Shown: one piece after another, positions 8,123 through 15,749 of the stretch
Layout of the letters: every line of letters begins with the position of its first letter
Numbering within the stretch: the stretch's first letter is position 1
Origin: Bacteroidales bacterium UBA3843
Lineage (GTDB): Bacteria; Bacteroidota; Bacteroidia; Bacteroidales; Paludibacteraceae
Direction of reading: 5' to 3'
Length of the DNA stretch: 28,494 nucleotides
NCBI GenBank assembly: GCA_002392745.1
Contig: DGHR01000020.1
Location: forward strand, 1 to 28,494
Position numbers and translations under genes: made by a program
Notes under the pieces: model-generated
What the model was told of the DNA's origin: nothing
What the model saw: the letters and a program-made list of their open reading frames with translations, nothing else
The model's database searches: none

Positions 8123-10677
8123 CAGCGTAGCGTAGCGTTGAATTTATCCTCAAAGGTCTTTTTCAGACGGTTCATAATATTCTCAATCTGCGTGTCTTTG
8201 AGCGTGTTCTCTGCGTCCTGCAGGATGAACGACAGTGCATAACTCTTCTTGCCAGCCTCGAGATTCTTGCCCTCGTATACGTCAAACAGATAGACGTTCT
8301 TCAGCAGTTTGCGCTCGGTGTCGAATGCAGCGCGCGCCAAGTCTGCGAACTCGATGCTCTTGTCTACCAGTAGCGCAAAGTCGCGTTTCACTTCCGGATA
8401 TTTGGGCAGGTCATTGATGACGGCTTTGTATTGTTTGTTCTGCTTGAGCAGTTGGTTCCAGTCGAGGTCTGCATAATATACTTCTTGCTCCACATCCAGT
8501 TGTTTCAGCACTTTGCGTGTGACGATACCGATGTAGCCGAGTGCTTTGCCGTTTTGGGCTTTAATAACGAATCCGTCGGAATAGAGCTCGTCCTCCAGAG
8601 GCTCGATGGTGGTCTTCCTGATATCGACACCAAGGCGTGTGAGGATGTTGTTCACATACGCATGTAGCTGATAGAAGGTCGTCTTCTCCTCTCGGCGCAC
8701 CCAGCTCTGCGGGGTCTTGTTTCCAGTGAGCCAGAGTCCCAAATGCGGCTCTTCGCTGTAGGCGCGCAGAGGATCTGGCTCTACGCCTTCTTTCGGCTTT
8801 TGACTTTCGACTTTCGACTTGTCATAGTGATAGCAATTGCCGAACTCATAGAGGCGCAGGTCGTTGTTCTTGCGGTTGGCATTGCGTGCGATGGACTCCA
8901 GTCCGCCGAAGAGCAGTGTCTGGCGCATTACCCCCAGGTCCTGACTGAGCGGATTCATGATTTTGACGCAGGTGTCGAGACTCAGCTTGGTGAGCGGCTC
9001 ATAATAGGAAACCTTCGTCAGCGAGTTGTTGAGTATCTCGTAGAAACCTTGTGCGGTCATTTGCTCGGCTATCTTCCGGCGCAGTTTCTCCGGGTCGGGT
9101 TTGAGTCCGTATGCCAGGCTGGTGTTGAGTTTTTCGGGGAACTCGATGTTGTCGTATCCGTAGATGCGTAGAATATCTTCCACCACGTCGCACTCACGCT
9201 GTACGTCCACGCGGTAACGCGGTACATGCAGTTGCCATTTTTCGCCATCCTTGGCTACTATATCTATTTCCAGGGCATGGAGTATGGTCTCGATGGTCTC
9301 TTCGCCGATACGCTTGCCTATCAAAGAATATACGCGCTCAATATCTATCGTTACGTCCCACGGCGCAAACGGTCTTTCGACAGGCTCTGTCCCGTTTTGA
9401 CTTTCGACTAAATCTTCTATCTCCATGGCTACTTTTCCGCCAGCTACTTCCTGTATGAGGAGCGCTGCTCGTTGGAGCACATAGAGGGTGTTGTTTGGGT
9501 CGCACCCGCGCTCGTAGCGGAAGGACGCATCGGTTTGCAACTGATGTCGGCGGCTGGTCTTGCGAATGGTGACAGGGTTGAAATAAGCGCTCTCCAGGAA
9601 CACATTCTTTGTCTTTTCGGTAACACCGCTCTCCAGTCCGCCGAACACGCCGGCGATACACATGGCATCTTCGGTGTCGGCTATCATGAGGTCGCGCTCA
9701 TCCATGGTACGTTCAACGCCGTCCAGTGTGACGAATTTCTCTCCTTGGTGTGCATAGCGCACATGTATCTCATGGCCTTTTATCTTGTCTGCGTCAAAGG
9801 CGTGGAGGGCTTGTCCGCACTCGTGCAGCACGAAATTGGTTACGTCGACCACATTGTTTATCGGGCGCAGCCCGATAGAGAGCAGGCTGTTCTTGAGCCA
9901 CTCCGGCGATTCCTTGATTTCTACCCCCCGGATGCTCACGCCGGTATAGCGCGGGCAAGCGTCCGGCGCATCCACATGAACCGTAACAGGCAACTCATGG
10001 TTGTCCACTTTGAATGCCTCTACAGAGGGTTTGCAGAGCTTTATGCTTTCGACTTTTGACTTTCGACTTGTATAGTACGCATACAAATCTCTGGCTACGC
10101 CATAATGACTGCACGCATCGGAACGGTTAGGAGTGATGTCCACCTCGATAATCGTGTCGTCCTCCACGTGGTAGTAGTCGCGCGCCTGGATGCCGACAGG
10201 CGTGTCTGCCGGCAGTACGATGATGCCTGCATGGTCGGAGCCTACGCCTATCTCGTCCTCTGCGCAAATCATGCCGAACGAGTCTTCGCCGCGCAGTTTG
10301 CCTCTCTTGATGGTGAAACTCTGGTCACCGTCATAGAGCACGGTGCCGATTGTTGCGACAATCACTTTTTGTCCGGCAGCCACGTTGGGCGCGCCGCAAA
10401 CGATTTGCAGTACATGGTTGCCGTTGCCATCGAGCGTGGCGCCCTGTGCATCAACGCAGCCCACGTTGACGGTGGTCAGATGCATATGGTCGCTGTTGGG
10501 GTGTGGAACGCAAGTCAGCACTTCTCCGACCACGAGTCCTTTGAGTCCGCCTTTGATAGTCTCAACGGTCTCTACAGTACCGACCTCGAGGCCGATGGAA
10601 GTTAAGATTTTGGCTACGGTCTCCGCATCGTCGTGGAGAGCAATGTAGCGTTTAAGCCAATTATAAGAAATATTCAT
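8122..10677 (-). CDS. pheT: Phenylalanyl-tRNA synthetase beta subunit
   Basis: The 851-residue protein is the beta chain of the alpha2-beta2 enzyme that charges tRNA-Phe. It opens with MNISYNWLKRYI, followed by the OB-fold tRNA-binding domain, the B3/B4 editing region (DITPNRSDACSHYG, NNVVDVTNFVLHECGQALHAFD), the B5 domain, the class II-like core and the C-terminal anticodon-binding domain. The start at 10677 is chosen over an upstream in-frame codon at 10728 because it matches family N-termini. Three AAAGTCR heptamer arrays are read through in frame, at about residues 204-211, 424-428 and 620-630, adding lysine/serine/valine-rich linkers (KSKVES). pheS is not in the window. It leads a minus-strand operon with prfC. 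Confidence 0.94.
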   Translation of the reverse strand: MNISYNWLKRYIALHDDAETVAKILTSIGLEVGTVETVETIKGGLKGLVVGEVLTCVPHPNSDHMHLTTVNVGCVDAQGATLDGNGNHVLQIVCGAPNVAAGQKVIVATIGTVLYDGDQSFTIKRGKLRGEDSFGMICAEDEIGVGSDHAGIIVLPADTPVGIQARDYYHVEDDTIIEVDITPNRSDACSHYGVARDLYAYYTSRKSKVESIKLCKPSVEAFKVDNHELPVTVHVDAPDACPRYTGVSIRGVEIKESPEWLKNSLLSIGLRPINNVVDVTNFVLHECGQALHAFDADKIKGHEIHVRYAHQGEKFVTLDGVERTMDERDLMIADTEDAMCIAGVFGGLESGVTEKTKNVFLESAYFNPVTIRKTSRRHQLQTDASFRYERGCDPNNTLYVLQRAALLIQEVAGGKVAMEIEDLVESQNGTEPVERPFAPWDVTIDIERVYSLIGKRIGEETIETILHALEIDIVAKDGEKWQLHVPRYRVDVQRECDVVEDILRIYGYDNIEFPEKLNTSLAYGLKPDPEKLRRKIAEQMTAQGFYEILNNSLTKVSYYEPLTKLSLDTCVKIMNPLSQDLGVMRQTLLFGGLESIARNANRKNNDLRLYEFGNCYHYDKSKVESQKPKEGVEPDPLRAYSEEPHLGLWLTGNKTPQSWVRREEKTTFYQLHAYVNNILTRLGVDIRKTTIEPLEDELYSDGFVIKAQNGKALGYIGIVTRKVLKQLDVEQEVYYADLDWNQLLKQNKQYKAVINDLPKYPEVKRDFALLVDKSIEFADLARAAFDTERKLLKNVYLFDVYEGKNLEAGKKSYALSFILQDAENTLKDTQIENIMNRLKKTFEDKFNATLR
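8790..8820. repeat. Heptamer array inside pheT, site 1
   Basis: CTTTCGG, CTTTTGA and two CTTTCGA units run without a break and then degrade. Read on the minus strand they encode DKSKVESQKPKEG, near residues 620-630 of PheT. The same heptamers form untranslated arrays at 11039-11066, 16286-16334 and 18671-18698. Confidence 0.85.
9394..9407. repeat. Short heptamer pair inside pheT, site 2
   Basis: GTTTTGA followed by CTTTCGA encodes VESQN at about residues 424-428. Two units alone could be chance; the same motif twice elsewhere in this gene makes it more convincing. Confidence 0.55.
10046..10066. repeat. Heptamer array inside pheT, site 3
   Basis: Three perfect-phase units (CTTTCGA, CTTTTGA, CTTTCGA) encode RKSKVES at about residues 204-211, just after the conserved DITPNRSDACSHYG region. 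Confidence 0.8.
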
Positions 10678-10705
10678 GATTGATAGTATTTTGCAAATTT
10701 GGGTA

Positions 10706-10737
10706 CAAAGGTACAACAAAAATTGCACATACGCAAG
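10706..10737 (-). promoter_or_regulatory. Promoter of the pheT operon
   Basis: On the minus strand CTTG (10737-10734), 20 nt and TACCTTTG (10713-10706) fit the Bacteroidota consensus. The core repeats the rlmB promoter almost exactly. Transcription should start near 10699, leaving a leader of about 22 nt before the pheT ATG; there is no long attenuator-type leader. Confidence 0.85.
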
Positions 10738-10880
10738 TATATTAGCGAGATTTTTGAAAAAATAGAATAATTTATTCTATATTTTAATACGATTATCAGT
10801 CGGCTATGCTTGCATAAGACGGGTGATGATAGTAGTAAAATTAGGGCTTTGCCCTTTTCAAAAATCTCGCTAATATACTT
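10735..10880. repeat. Perfect 26-bp inverted repeat upstream of pheT
   Basis: Arms 10735-10760 and 10855-10880 are perfect inverted copies separated by 94 bp. The left arm runs into the -33 box of the pheT promoter, and the identity stops exactly there. The spacer contains the 19-bp palindrome at 10762-10780. A diverged single copy of the arm, with CTCGCT and ATAT preserved, precedes the fbp promoter (about 26239-26261). No recombinase gene is in the window. Confidence 0.85.
10762..10780. promoter_or_regulatory. 19-bp palindrome upstream of the pheT promoter
   Basis: ATAGAATAA, one central T, then TTATTCTAT. It lies exactly 24 bp upstream of the -33 box, as does its counterpart upstream of rlmB. 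A shared operator is possible. Confidence 0.45.
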
Positions 10881-11017
10881 AGTCCATTCCCCTTTTTTTT
10901 CGGAGGGAACCCGCCCCGTAGGGGAAGGGGCGTGCCGAAAAATTGCAAGAGGCGGAAGTAGCTACGGAGGGTCCCTTTAGGGGAGGGGCCGAAGTTACGA
11001 CACTGCCTTGTGGGCAG
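10881..11017. repeat. GC-rich intergenic hairpin sequence
   Basis: This stretch has no credible gene. It holds small hairpins such as CCCCGTAGGGG (10914-10924) and CCCTTTAGGG (10973-10982) in G/C-rich runs. It resembles other hairpin-rich spacers in the window (16580-16601, 27594-27663) and is probably a dispersed intergenic repeat. Confidence 0.4.
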
Positions 11018-11066
11018 GTAAAGGTTAAAGGTGAAAGGTGAAAGTCGAAAGTCAAAAGTCGAAAGA
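11018..11066. repeat. Seven-unit heptamer array
   Basis: Seven consecutive 7-bp units change gradually from GTAAAGG and TTAAAGG through TGAAAGG and TGAAAGT to CGAAAGT, CAAAAGT and CGAAAGA, all in one register. The array abuts the terminator at 11068. Confidence 0.9.
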
Positions 11067-11067
11067 A

Positions 11068-11095
11068 GAAACGCCCCGGGTGTAGGGGGCGTTTC
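11068..11095 (-). terminator. Terminator of the five-gene envelope operon
   Basis: GAAACGCCCC (11068-11077) and GGGGCGTTTC (11086-11095) form a perfect 10-bp stem with an 8-nt loop; leftward it is followed by TTCTTTC. A homologous hairpin is at 26281-26310. Confidence 0.65.
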
Positions 11096-11124
11096 CATTG
11101 GTACAAATGTCCGAATTATCGGGC

Positions 11125-12594
11125 TTATCGTAGTATCGGCAGGCTCTCTTTGCCTTGCAGGGTCTCTATGCACTGTTCCGCCAGACGGGTCGCTCCTCCC
11201 AAACGCTGAGCTTTTCTGCGCGCGGGAGCTGACGATTGCCCGTTGTTCTTGATAGCGGAGGTGCCTTGCAGGAGAATGGATGCGCCATTACGGGCATGAC
11301 CATTCAGACTCCAGCCGTCTTTCGCGATTGTCAGTGTGCCGTCTGCTATCAGCCATTCGACTTCGGGAACCAGATAGCCTTGGGTGAGATAGTTGTATTG
11401 GGCAAAATAGAACTCGCTGCCGCCGCAGTAGAACTGCTCATCATCGCGTATACCGGCTTCTGCCGTGCCCGGTTGGTTGCTGCTGTTGATTTCGTAAGTG
11501 CCCCATGGAATAGTGTCCTGACTCAGTTCGGTGAACAGATTGATGACGGCAAACGGTACGCAGGCGTTTTTGTTGATGGTTACTTGGGTGCTGGCATCAT
11601 ATGCTTGGATTTGCCAGTAGTTGAAACCATAGGAACTGTACGGAGTGTATTGCGCCATGGCGATGGACAGCACCTCTGCTTTGTTGCCGGAGTATTTACT
11701 TGGTCCGTCTGTTGCATTGGGTTCTGGATAATAATCCGCTACCGGCACACGCGTGATACCACCGTGTTTCTGGTTGGCACCGCCACGGCTACCTGCTACC
11801 ACTGGAGCTTCTTCTACCTGCACTACCGGCTTGAAATCCTCTGTGATATAGGCTACTACCATGCAGTTCTCTGCTACCCATTTCTCGTCTATTGTGATAC
11901 TCAGGTCGCTGGAGTAGTGACGAGTGGCGTCTATGGCCAGTGTATCGCCTGTCGAACTGGTCAGATAGCCGCGGACTGCATTGCAATGACGGAATTCCTT
12001 CCAGCCCTGATAGGTGTTGTAATAGTCTGCCTGGGTGCCAATCATGCCGGACTCTTTCACTAATACGGTCAGTTTGAGCGAAGCCGGATAATCCTCCTTG
12101 GCGATGGCTCCCGACACATGTACCTTGAGCGTGCGGGAGGACGCGTTGTATTGGTTGGCAAGTACAATTGAGGCATAGGTGGTGGTGGCAAATTGTGTTT
12201 TGTCAGTTGTCGACAGGTAAGCGGGGTGGAGAACAACGCTGCTTTTCGAAGCGCCTCCGACATTGTAGTTGGTGGTGGCGCGGTTGATGGATGCGCTGGG
12301 TGCGCCACTTACTCCGAGTTTGTTGGTGATGGTCTGGCATCCCGATACGGAGTAGTTGTCTTTGGCGTAACCGTAATGGTGGAGTACCAGCACCCAGTTG
12401 CTGTCGTTGCCGATAAACTGATCGATGCAGTCCATGCCGTACGGGCAATAGCCGCATGTTTGACCCGTGAACTCCTCAATCAGGTGTTTCTTGGGGAAGG
12501 ATTCGGGAATCGGTTCGGGGGCGTTTTGGGGTTCGCAAGCCGCAAAGGCTAATGCTACAAGCCCGCATAGAGCTGCTAAATAGTACTTTTTCAT
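11125..12594 (-). CDS. Omp28-like outer-membrane lipoprotein with thioredoxin-type CxxC
   Basis: The 489-residue protein has a lipoprotein signal ending in AFAAC (Cys20), so it should be lipid-anchored at the outer membrane. The thioredoxin-like part starts with HLIEEFTGQTCGYCPYG; Cys47 and Cys50 form a CxxC, as in Omp28-related proteins. A second, beta-rich region (WQIQAYDAS to NGHARNGASILLQ, about residues 330-450) looks like an adhesin or substrate-binding domain of Bacteroidales cell-surface proteins. The last ~40 residues are basic and low in complexity. It is the last gene of the operon, 8 bp after the preceding stop. Its partner in the same operon (13111-13830) shares the EFTG-CxxC segment. 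A redox or surface-binding role is inferred. Confidence 0.72.
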   Translation of the reverse strand: MKKYYLAALCGLVALAFAACEPQNAPEPIPESFPKKHLIEEFTGQTCGYCPYGMDCIDQFIGNDSNWVLVLHHYGYAKDNYSVSGCQTITNKLGVSGAPSASINRATTNYNVGGASKSSVVLHPAYLSTTDKTQFATTTYASIVLANQYNASSRTLKVHVSGAIAKEDYPASLKLTVLVKESGMIGTQADYYNTYQGWKEFRHCNAVRGYLTSSTGDTLAIDATRHYSSDLSITIDEKWVAENCMVVAYITEDFKPVVQVEEAPVVAGSRGGANQKHGGITRVPVADYYPEPNATDGPSKYSGNKAEVLSIAMAQYTPYSSYGFNYWQIQAYDASTQVTINKNACVPFAVINLFTELSQDTIPWGTYEINSSNQPGTAEAGIRDDEQFYCGGSEFYFAQYNYLTQGYLVPEVEWLIADGTLTIAKDGWSLNGHARNGASILLQGTSAIKNNGQSSAPARRKAQRLGGATRLAEQCIETLQGKESLPILR

Positions 12595-12602
12595 ATGGAT
12601 GA

Positions 12603-13160
12603 TTATTTGATGATGGTTCCTTGTATAGAGTATGTATTGTCTTGACCGAGAATCACTACTTGGCCGTCTTTGATTGCCTTCGTACCTCGTATATCGGCTT
12701 TTTGTACGTCTTCTATCCCTTGTGTGTCAAGGGAGTAGCGAACCTCCAGCACTTTGTTTTCGGTTGTGCCTTGGGTGAATGTGTATCGGATGGTAAAATC
12801 CGTTTTGGCGCCTGTTTTGGGGCTGACGTGTGCATACCAGCTTGCGATTCCGTTTGGCGTGAATGAGAGAGTCTCTTCCTGCGCCTTATTGCCGCTTGTG
12901 CATTGGCCTGCGCAGCAGAACTCATCCGTGATGTCGTTTTCGCTGCGGGTTATTTTTACGCTCAGACTCTCGGCGCATAGGAGCGTGCCGCTTATTGTGA
13001 AGACCGGTTCGCCGGTCAGGGGGTCTTCCTCTGCTTCCGTCAGCTGAATCACCATTTCGGACTCGTTTATTTCACCTTGGCCCTCCACGCTGACTATCAG
13101 TGCGTTGGCGTTACTCATTACCAGCAGACTCAGTGCTGCTAAAATCAATTTTCTTTTCAT
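12603..13160 (-). CDS. Small secreted protein with a conserved-looking C-terminal tail
   Basis: The 185-residue protein has a signal peptide (about residues 1-20, ending SNANA) and a beta-rich body with a CCAGQC cysteine cluster; I recognise no domain. Its last ~38 residues (QGIED to GTIIK, with KDGQVVIL and NTYSIQG) align by eye with the end of the pectate lyase at 1800-3464, suggesting a shared sorting tail. The first 50 bp overlap the end of the upstream lipoprotein gene in another frame, so translation may be coupled. The gene lies between two Omp28-like lipoprotein genes and probably serves the same envelope process. The function is unknown. Confidence 0.7.
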   Translation of the reverse strand: MKRKLILAALSLLVMSNANALIVSVEGQGEINESEMVIQLTEAEEDPLTGEPVFTISGTLLCAESLSVKITRSENDITDEFCCAGQCTSGNKAQEETLSFTPNGIASWYAHVSPKTGAKTDFTIRYTFTQGTTENKVLEVRYSLDTQGIEDVQKADIRGTKAIKDGQVVILGQDNTYSIQGTIIK

Positions 13161-13830
13161 ATACTTGCAAAATATGGTTGTCTTTGGGGTCGGACAGAAC
13201 TCTCAATACACTCAACTGCGTGCGGTTCCATCCGTCCTGTATCTCGAAATGCTCGTCATGGGCGATGGACCGTAGCACGTGCCGGTGGTAATACTCCGTA
13301 TTTACTGTATTGTCCGGCATGGCCTGCACGCCTTTCACGCTGTCTTCTATCAGCCAGTAGGACACTTGGGCGTCCGCCAACTGCGTTGTACTGACGGTGT
13401 CTTTGGTTGCCTGGTAGAGCGCGGTCGCCCATTCGCTCGGGTCGATGAAATACGACTCTTTGTATTTCGCCATGTTGATGTTTCCCGTAGGGAAAGGGGT
13501 GGACGCTTCGCCGCCCATATGGCGGTAGATACTGTCTGCGGCGGGGCAGGTATAGTCGTATTTGCCTTGCGTGAAGGGGTTGGAGGCCGGGTGCATGGAA
13601 ACCACATACAGCTGCTCGCCGTATTGCTCTTTCAGCAGCTGTGCTTTCTCTGCGGCCGTCGGGCAGTTCACGCAGCGGAAACCCGTGAACTCAATCAGCA
13701 CATGCTTGCGCGTACCGCCGCTCTCTCCGTCAAAAGGAATGAGCCGGTCCTTCTCATGAATCACTTCGCAGCCCGTCAACAGCACTACGGCTGATAGGAA
13801 CATAATATGTATTATCCGTTTACCTTTCAT
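13111..13830 (-). CDS. Omp28-like lipoprotein, short form, with CxxC
   Basis: Starting at the ATG at 13830, this is a 239-residue lipoprotein: the signal ends in LLTGC with Cys21. The mature part opens with HVLIEFTGFRCVNCPTAAEK, a thioredoxin-like segment with Cys53 and Cys56, and continues with LYVVSMHP, as in Omp28-type proteins. Reading upstream in frame to 13872 would add about 14 residues encoded by the CGTACAT repeat array; that extension would precede the signal peptide and is rejected. The 3' end overlaps the next gene by 50 bp. It is shorter than the second Omp28-like protein and lacks its C-terminal region. A role in thiol redox or protein capture at the outer membrane is inferred. 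Confidence 0.72.
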   Translation of the reverse strand: MKGKRIIHIMFLSAVVLLTGCEVIHEKDRLIPFDGESGGTRKHVLIEFTGFRCVNCPTAAEKAQLLKEQYGEQLYVVSMHPASNPFTQGKYDYTCPAADSIYRHMGGEASTPFPTGNINMAKYKESYFIDPSEWATALYQATKDTVSTTQLADAQVSYWLIEDSVKGVQAMPDNTVNTEYYHRHVLRSIAHDEHFEIQDGWNRTQLSVLRVLSDPKDNHILQVYEKKIDFSSTESAGNE

Positions 13831-13918
13831 CTTCCTTCGAACTTCTTCCTTCGTACATCGTACTTCGTACATCCTTTAACCAATAACCAATAACCTTTAA
13901 CCTTTAACCTTTAACTTA
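13828..13918. repeat. Unbroken 13-unit heptamer spacer from start codon to stop codon
   Basis: The 91 bp from the start codon of the short lipoprotein gene (13828-13830) to the stop codon of the DUF6029-like gene (13916-13918) divide into exactly thirteen 7-bp units. The units change from the CTTCGAA/CTTCTTC type through CTTCGTA/CATCGTA to TAACCAA and then TAACCTT without loss of register. Confidence 0.9.
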
Positions 13919-15622
13919 GAACGTGAACGAATAGTTCACGCTTACTCCTTCCATTTTGGGTACATACCTGCATACGCCGCCCGAGCAGTTAAAACCTTCT
14001 CGGGTCTTGGTGTAGCCTAAGTTCGCGCGGTGGGCGCCGTAGTTGAATGTCAGGCCTGCGGTGTAGTAATGTTCGTTATTGGCTTCGGAGGCATGACCGA
14101 TGTTGTACATCCATTGCCCGCTGACCGTCCAGTGTTTGTACAGGCTCAACTCATACAGCGCAAAAATCCACTGTCCCTGGTAATGCGGTGTATAGAGGTA
14201 TTGTATCTCGCCGCGCATCGACACATTGTTATTTATCTGCACGCGCGTATCTACTACGGCTATTCCGGAACGCACCAATTCGCCGTGACCCTCCATTATG
14301 TCGCGGTTGTAGGTCTGGTACATCAGCATCGCGTTGAGCCACCATCGTTTGCTGATGCGTTTGTTCAGTTCCACGTTCACGTCCGTGTAATACTCGCCTT
14401 TCTCGCTGGTGTTAACTGCCCAGCTGCCTTCGGCCGCCAGTCCGCGTATATGTGCAGCGGACAGTTTGAGCGAAGTGCCGTACCTGCCGCCCATTTTTGT
14501 CTTGCGCGCCCATGTATAGCGCAGTTCGGCTTGGAATGCCCATTCGCCCTCTGCATAACGGGTCGCATAGGGGTAGAGGGAAGCCAGCGCGTAGGTGTGC
14601 TGCTGGGCAAAAGCCGGCATGTGGTTCAGTCGTCCGGCCAAACCCGTACGCAGCCTCTCCGAGCGGAAGGACATGTTCTCGCTTCGTTTCACTTGTGCCA
14701 GTACGGCCAGACCTTTGCGGCTGTAACCGGCGCTCAGCAACAGAGCCTCGCCATCGCGATAGGAATAGTTGTTTTCCGTGGTCGGGTCGTTGGCTTTGCG
14801 CGCATATTCTATCAATACATCAAAACCTTTCACGTGCAACTGTGTACGAACGTCTCCGGCACCCACCCATTTCGGGAAACGGTATCGGTATGCGCCGTCG
14901 CTCCTGTAAACCATGATAGTGTCGTCCGCCTCGTATTTGGAGACATAACTGCCGCCTATCGTCCAACTGATATCATCCAACCTGGAGTCTTTGTTGCTTG
15001 CCAACTTGAATACATCCACTTCTACGTCTCCTCCTATGGCTGCATCGCGTCCGTAGTTCCAGCCGAACGCTTTGTCGGTATAGCAATTCCAGTATCTTCT
15101 CTGCTTGCCTCCGAGCGCGGTCAGGCGGATTCCCTGATAGGGCTCGACGCTTATTTTTGCACCGCGAAGTGCACCGTCAATTCCGAGCGCTCTGTCTTCG
15201 TGCAGGTTTAGTATCAAACCGCTGCCGAACTGACCATACACGTCTCCAACGGTTATTTCGCCCCAGGTGAAGGAGGCTGCCACGCTCAGATGGCTCATGC
15301 CGTACCCTCCGAAATCGCGTTCGTAACCCGGCATTGGCCAGCGGGTCAACTCCAGACGTGTTGTCGCTCTCAGCTCACGGAAAGTGCTCTCTTTGACTTC
15401 TTTGCGGAGAGAGTCGGTGGGCTGCGACGGGTCTTGTACGGGGCTTTCTCTCTGCCAGTGTACACTCAGGTCCAGATAACTGTTGCTATGGTACATCACG
15501 GGTGTCCAGTCCAGCAAGCCGTCGTGTTGCAACGCGCCGCTCACAAACACTGTATCATTCGCCCGGACCGTAGAAAACGCAGAAATACCGCACAACATGG
15601 CGCATGCCAAACGCTGCACCAT
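13916..15622 (-). CDS. DUF6029-like outer-membrane beta-barrel protein
   Basis: The protein has 568 residues from the ATG at 15622; a TTG four codons further upstream (15634) is the alternative start. It has a signal peptide (ending about STVRA) and a long body of alternating aromatic/polar beta-strands ending in VSVNYSFTF, with the terminal aromatic typical of outer-membrane barrels. The opening VFVSGALQHDGLL and VGDVYGQFGSGLILNLHEDRALGIDGALRGAK resemble the Bacteroidota DUF6029 family, known mainly from genomes and often near thioredoxin-like genes. That assignment is from memory. It sits second in the operon, after the TlpA-like gene and before the two lipoproteins, so it may be their barrel partner. 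Its stop codon lies in a heptamer array. Confidence 0.65.
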   Translation of the reverse strand: MVQRLACAMLCGISAFSTVRANDTVFVSGALQHDGLLDWTPVMYHSNSYLDLSVHWQRESPVQDPSQPTDSLRKEVKESTFRELRATTRLELTRWPMPGYERDFGGYGMSHLSVAASFTWGEITVGDVYGQFGSGLILNLHEDRALGIDGALRGAKISVEPYQGIRLTALGGKQRRYWNCYTDKAFGWNYGRDAAIGGDVEVDVFKLASNKDSRLDDISWTIGGSYVSKYEADDTIMVYRSDGAYRYRFPKWVGAGDVRTQLHVKGFDVLIEYARKANDPTTENNYSYRDGEALLLSAGYSRKGLAVLAQVKRSENMSFRSERLRTGLAGRLNHMPAFAQQHTYALASLYPYATRYAEGEWAFQAELRYTWARKTKMGGRYGTSLKLSAAHIRGLAAEGSWAVNTSEKGEYYTDVNVELNKRISKRWWLNAMLMYQTYNRDIMEGHGELVRSGIAVVDTRVQINNNVSMRGEIQYLYTPHYQGQWIFALYELSLYKHWTVSGQWMYNIGHASEANNEHYYTAGLTFNYGAHRANLGYTKTREGFNCSGGVCRYVPKMEGVSVNYSFTF

Positions 15623-15707
15623 TCTGCGCCGCAAATTCCGTCCTATCCTTCCCGAACTGCAACAAATAATATGTCTTAACGTCCTCTCTATCAGAAACTA
15701 CAAATCA

Positions 15708-15749
15708 CCTTTAACCAATAACCAATCACCAATAACCAATAACCTTTAT
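15708..15749. repeat. Six-unit ACCAATA/ACCTTTA heptamer array
   Basis: Six contiguous 7-bp units (ACCTTTA, ACCAATA, ACCAATC and repeats) occupy the spacer and contain the stop codon of the TlpA-like gene (15746-15748). Confidence 0.9.

Noticed and set aside
13831..13872. Fourteen extra codons before the short Omp28-like lipoprotein
   Set aside because: They are encoded by the heptamer array and would place a charged segment ahead of the lipoprotein signal.
14030..15211. 393-codon plus-strand frame opposite the DUF6029-like gene
   Set aside because: The opposite strand has a signal peptide, beta-barrel pattern and operon context; this frame has none and is a compositional shadow.
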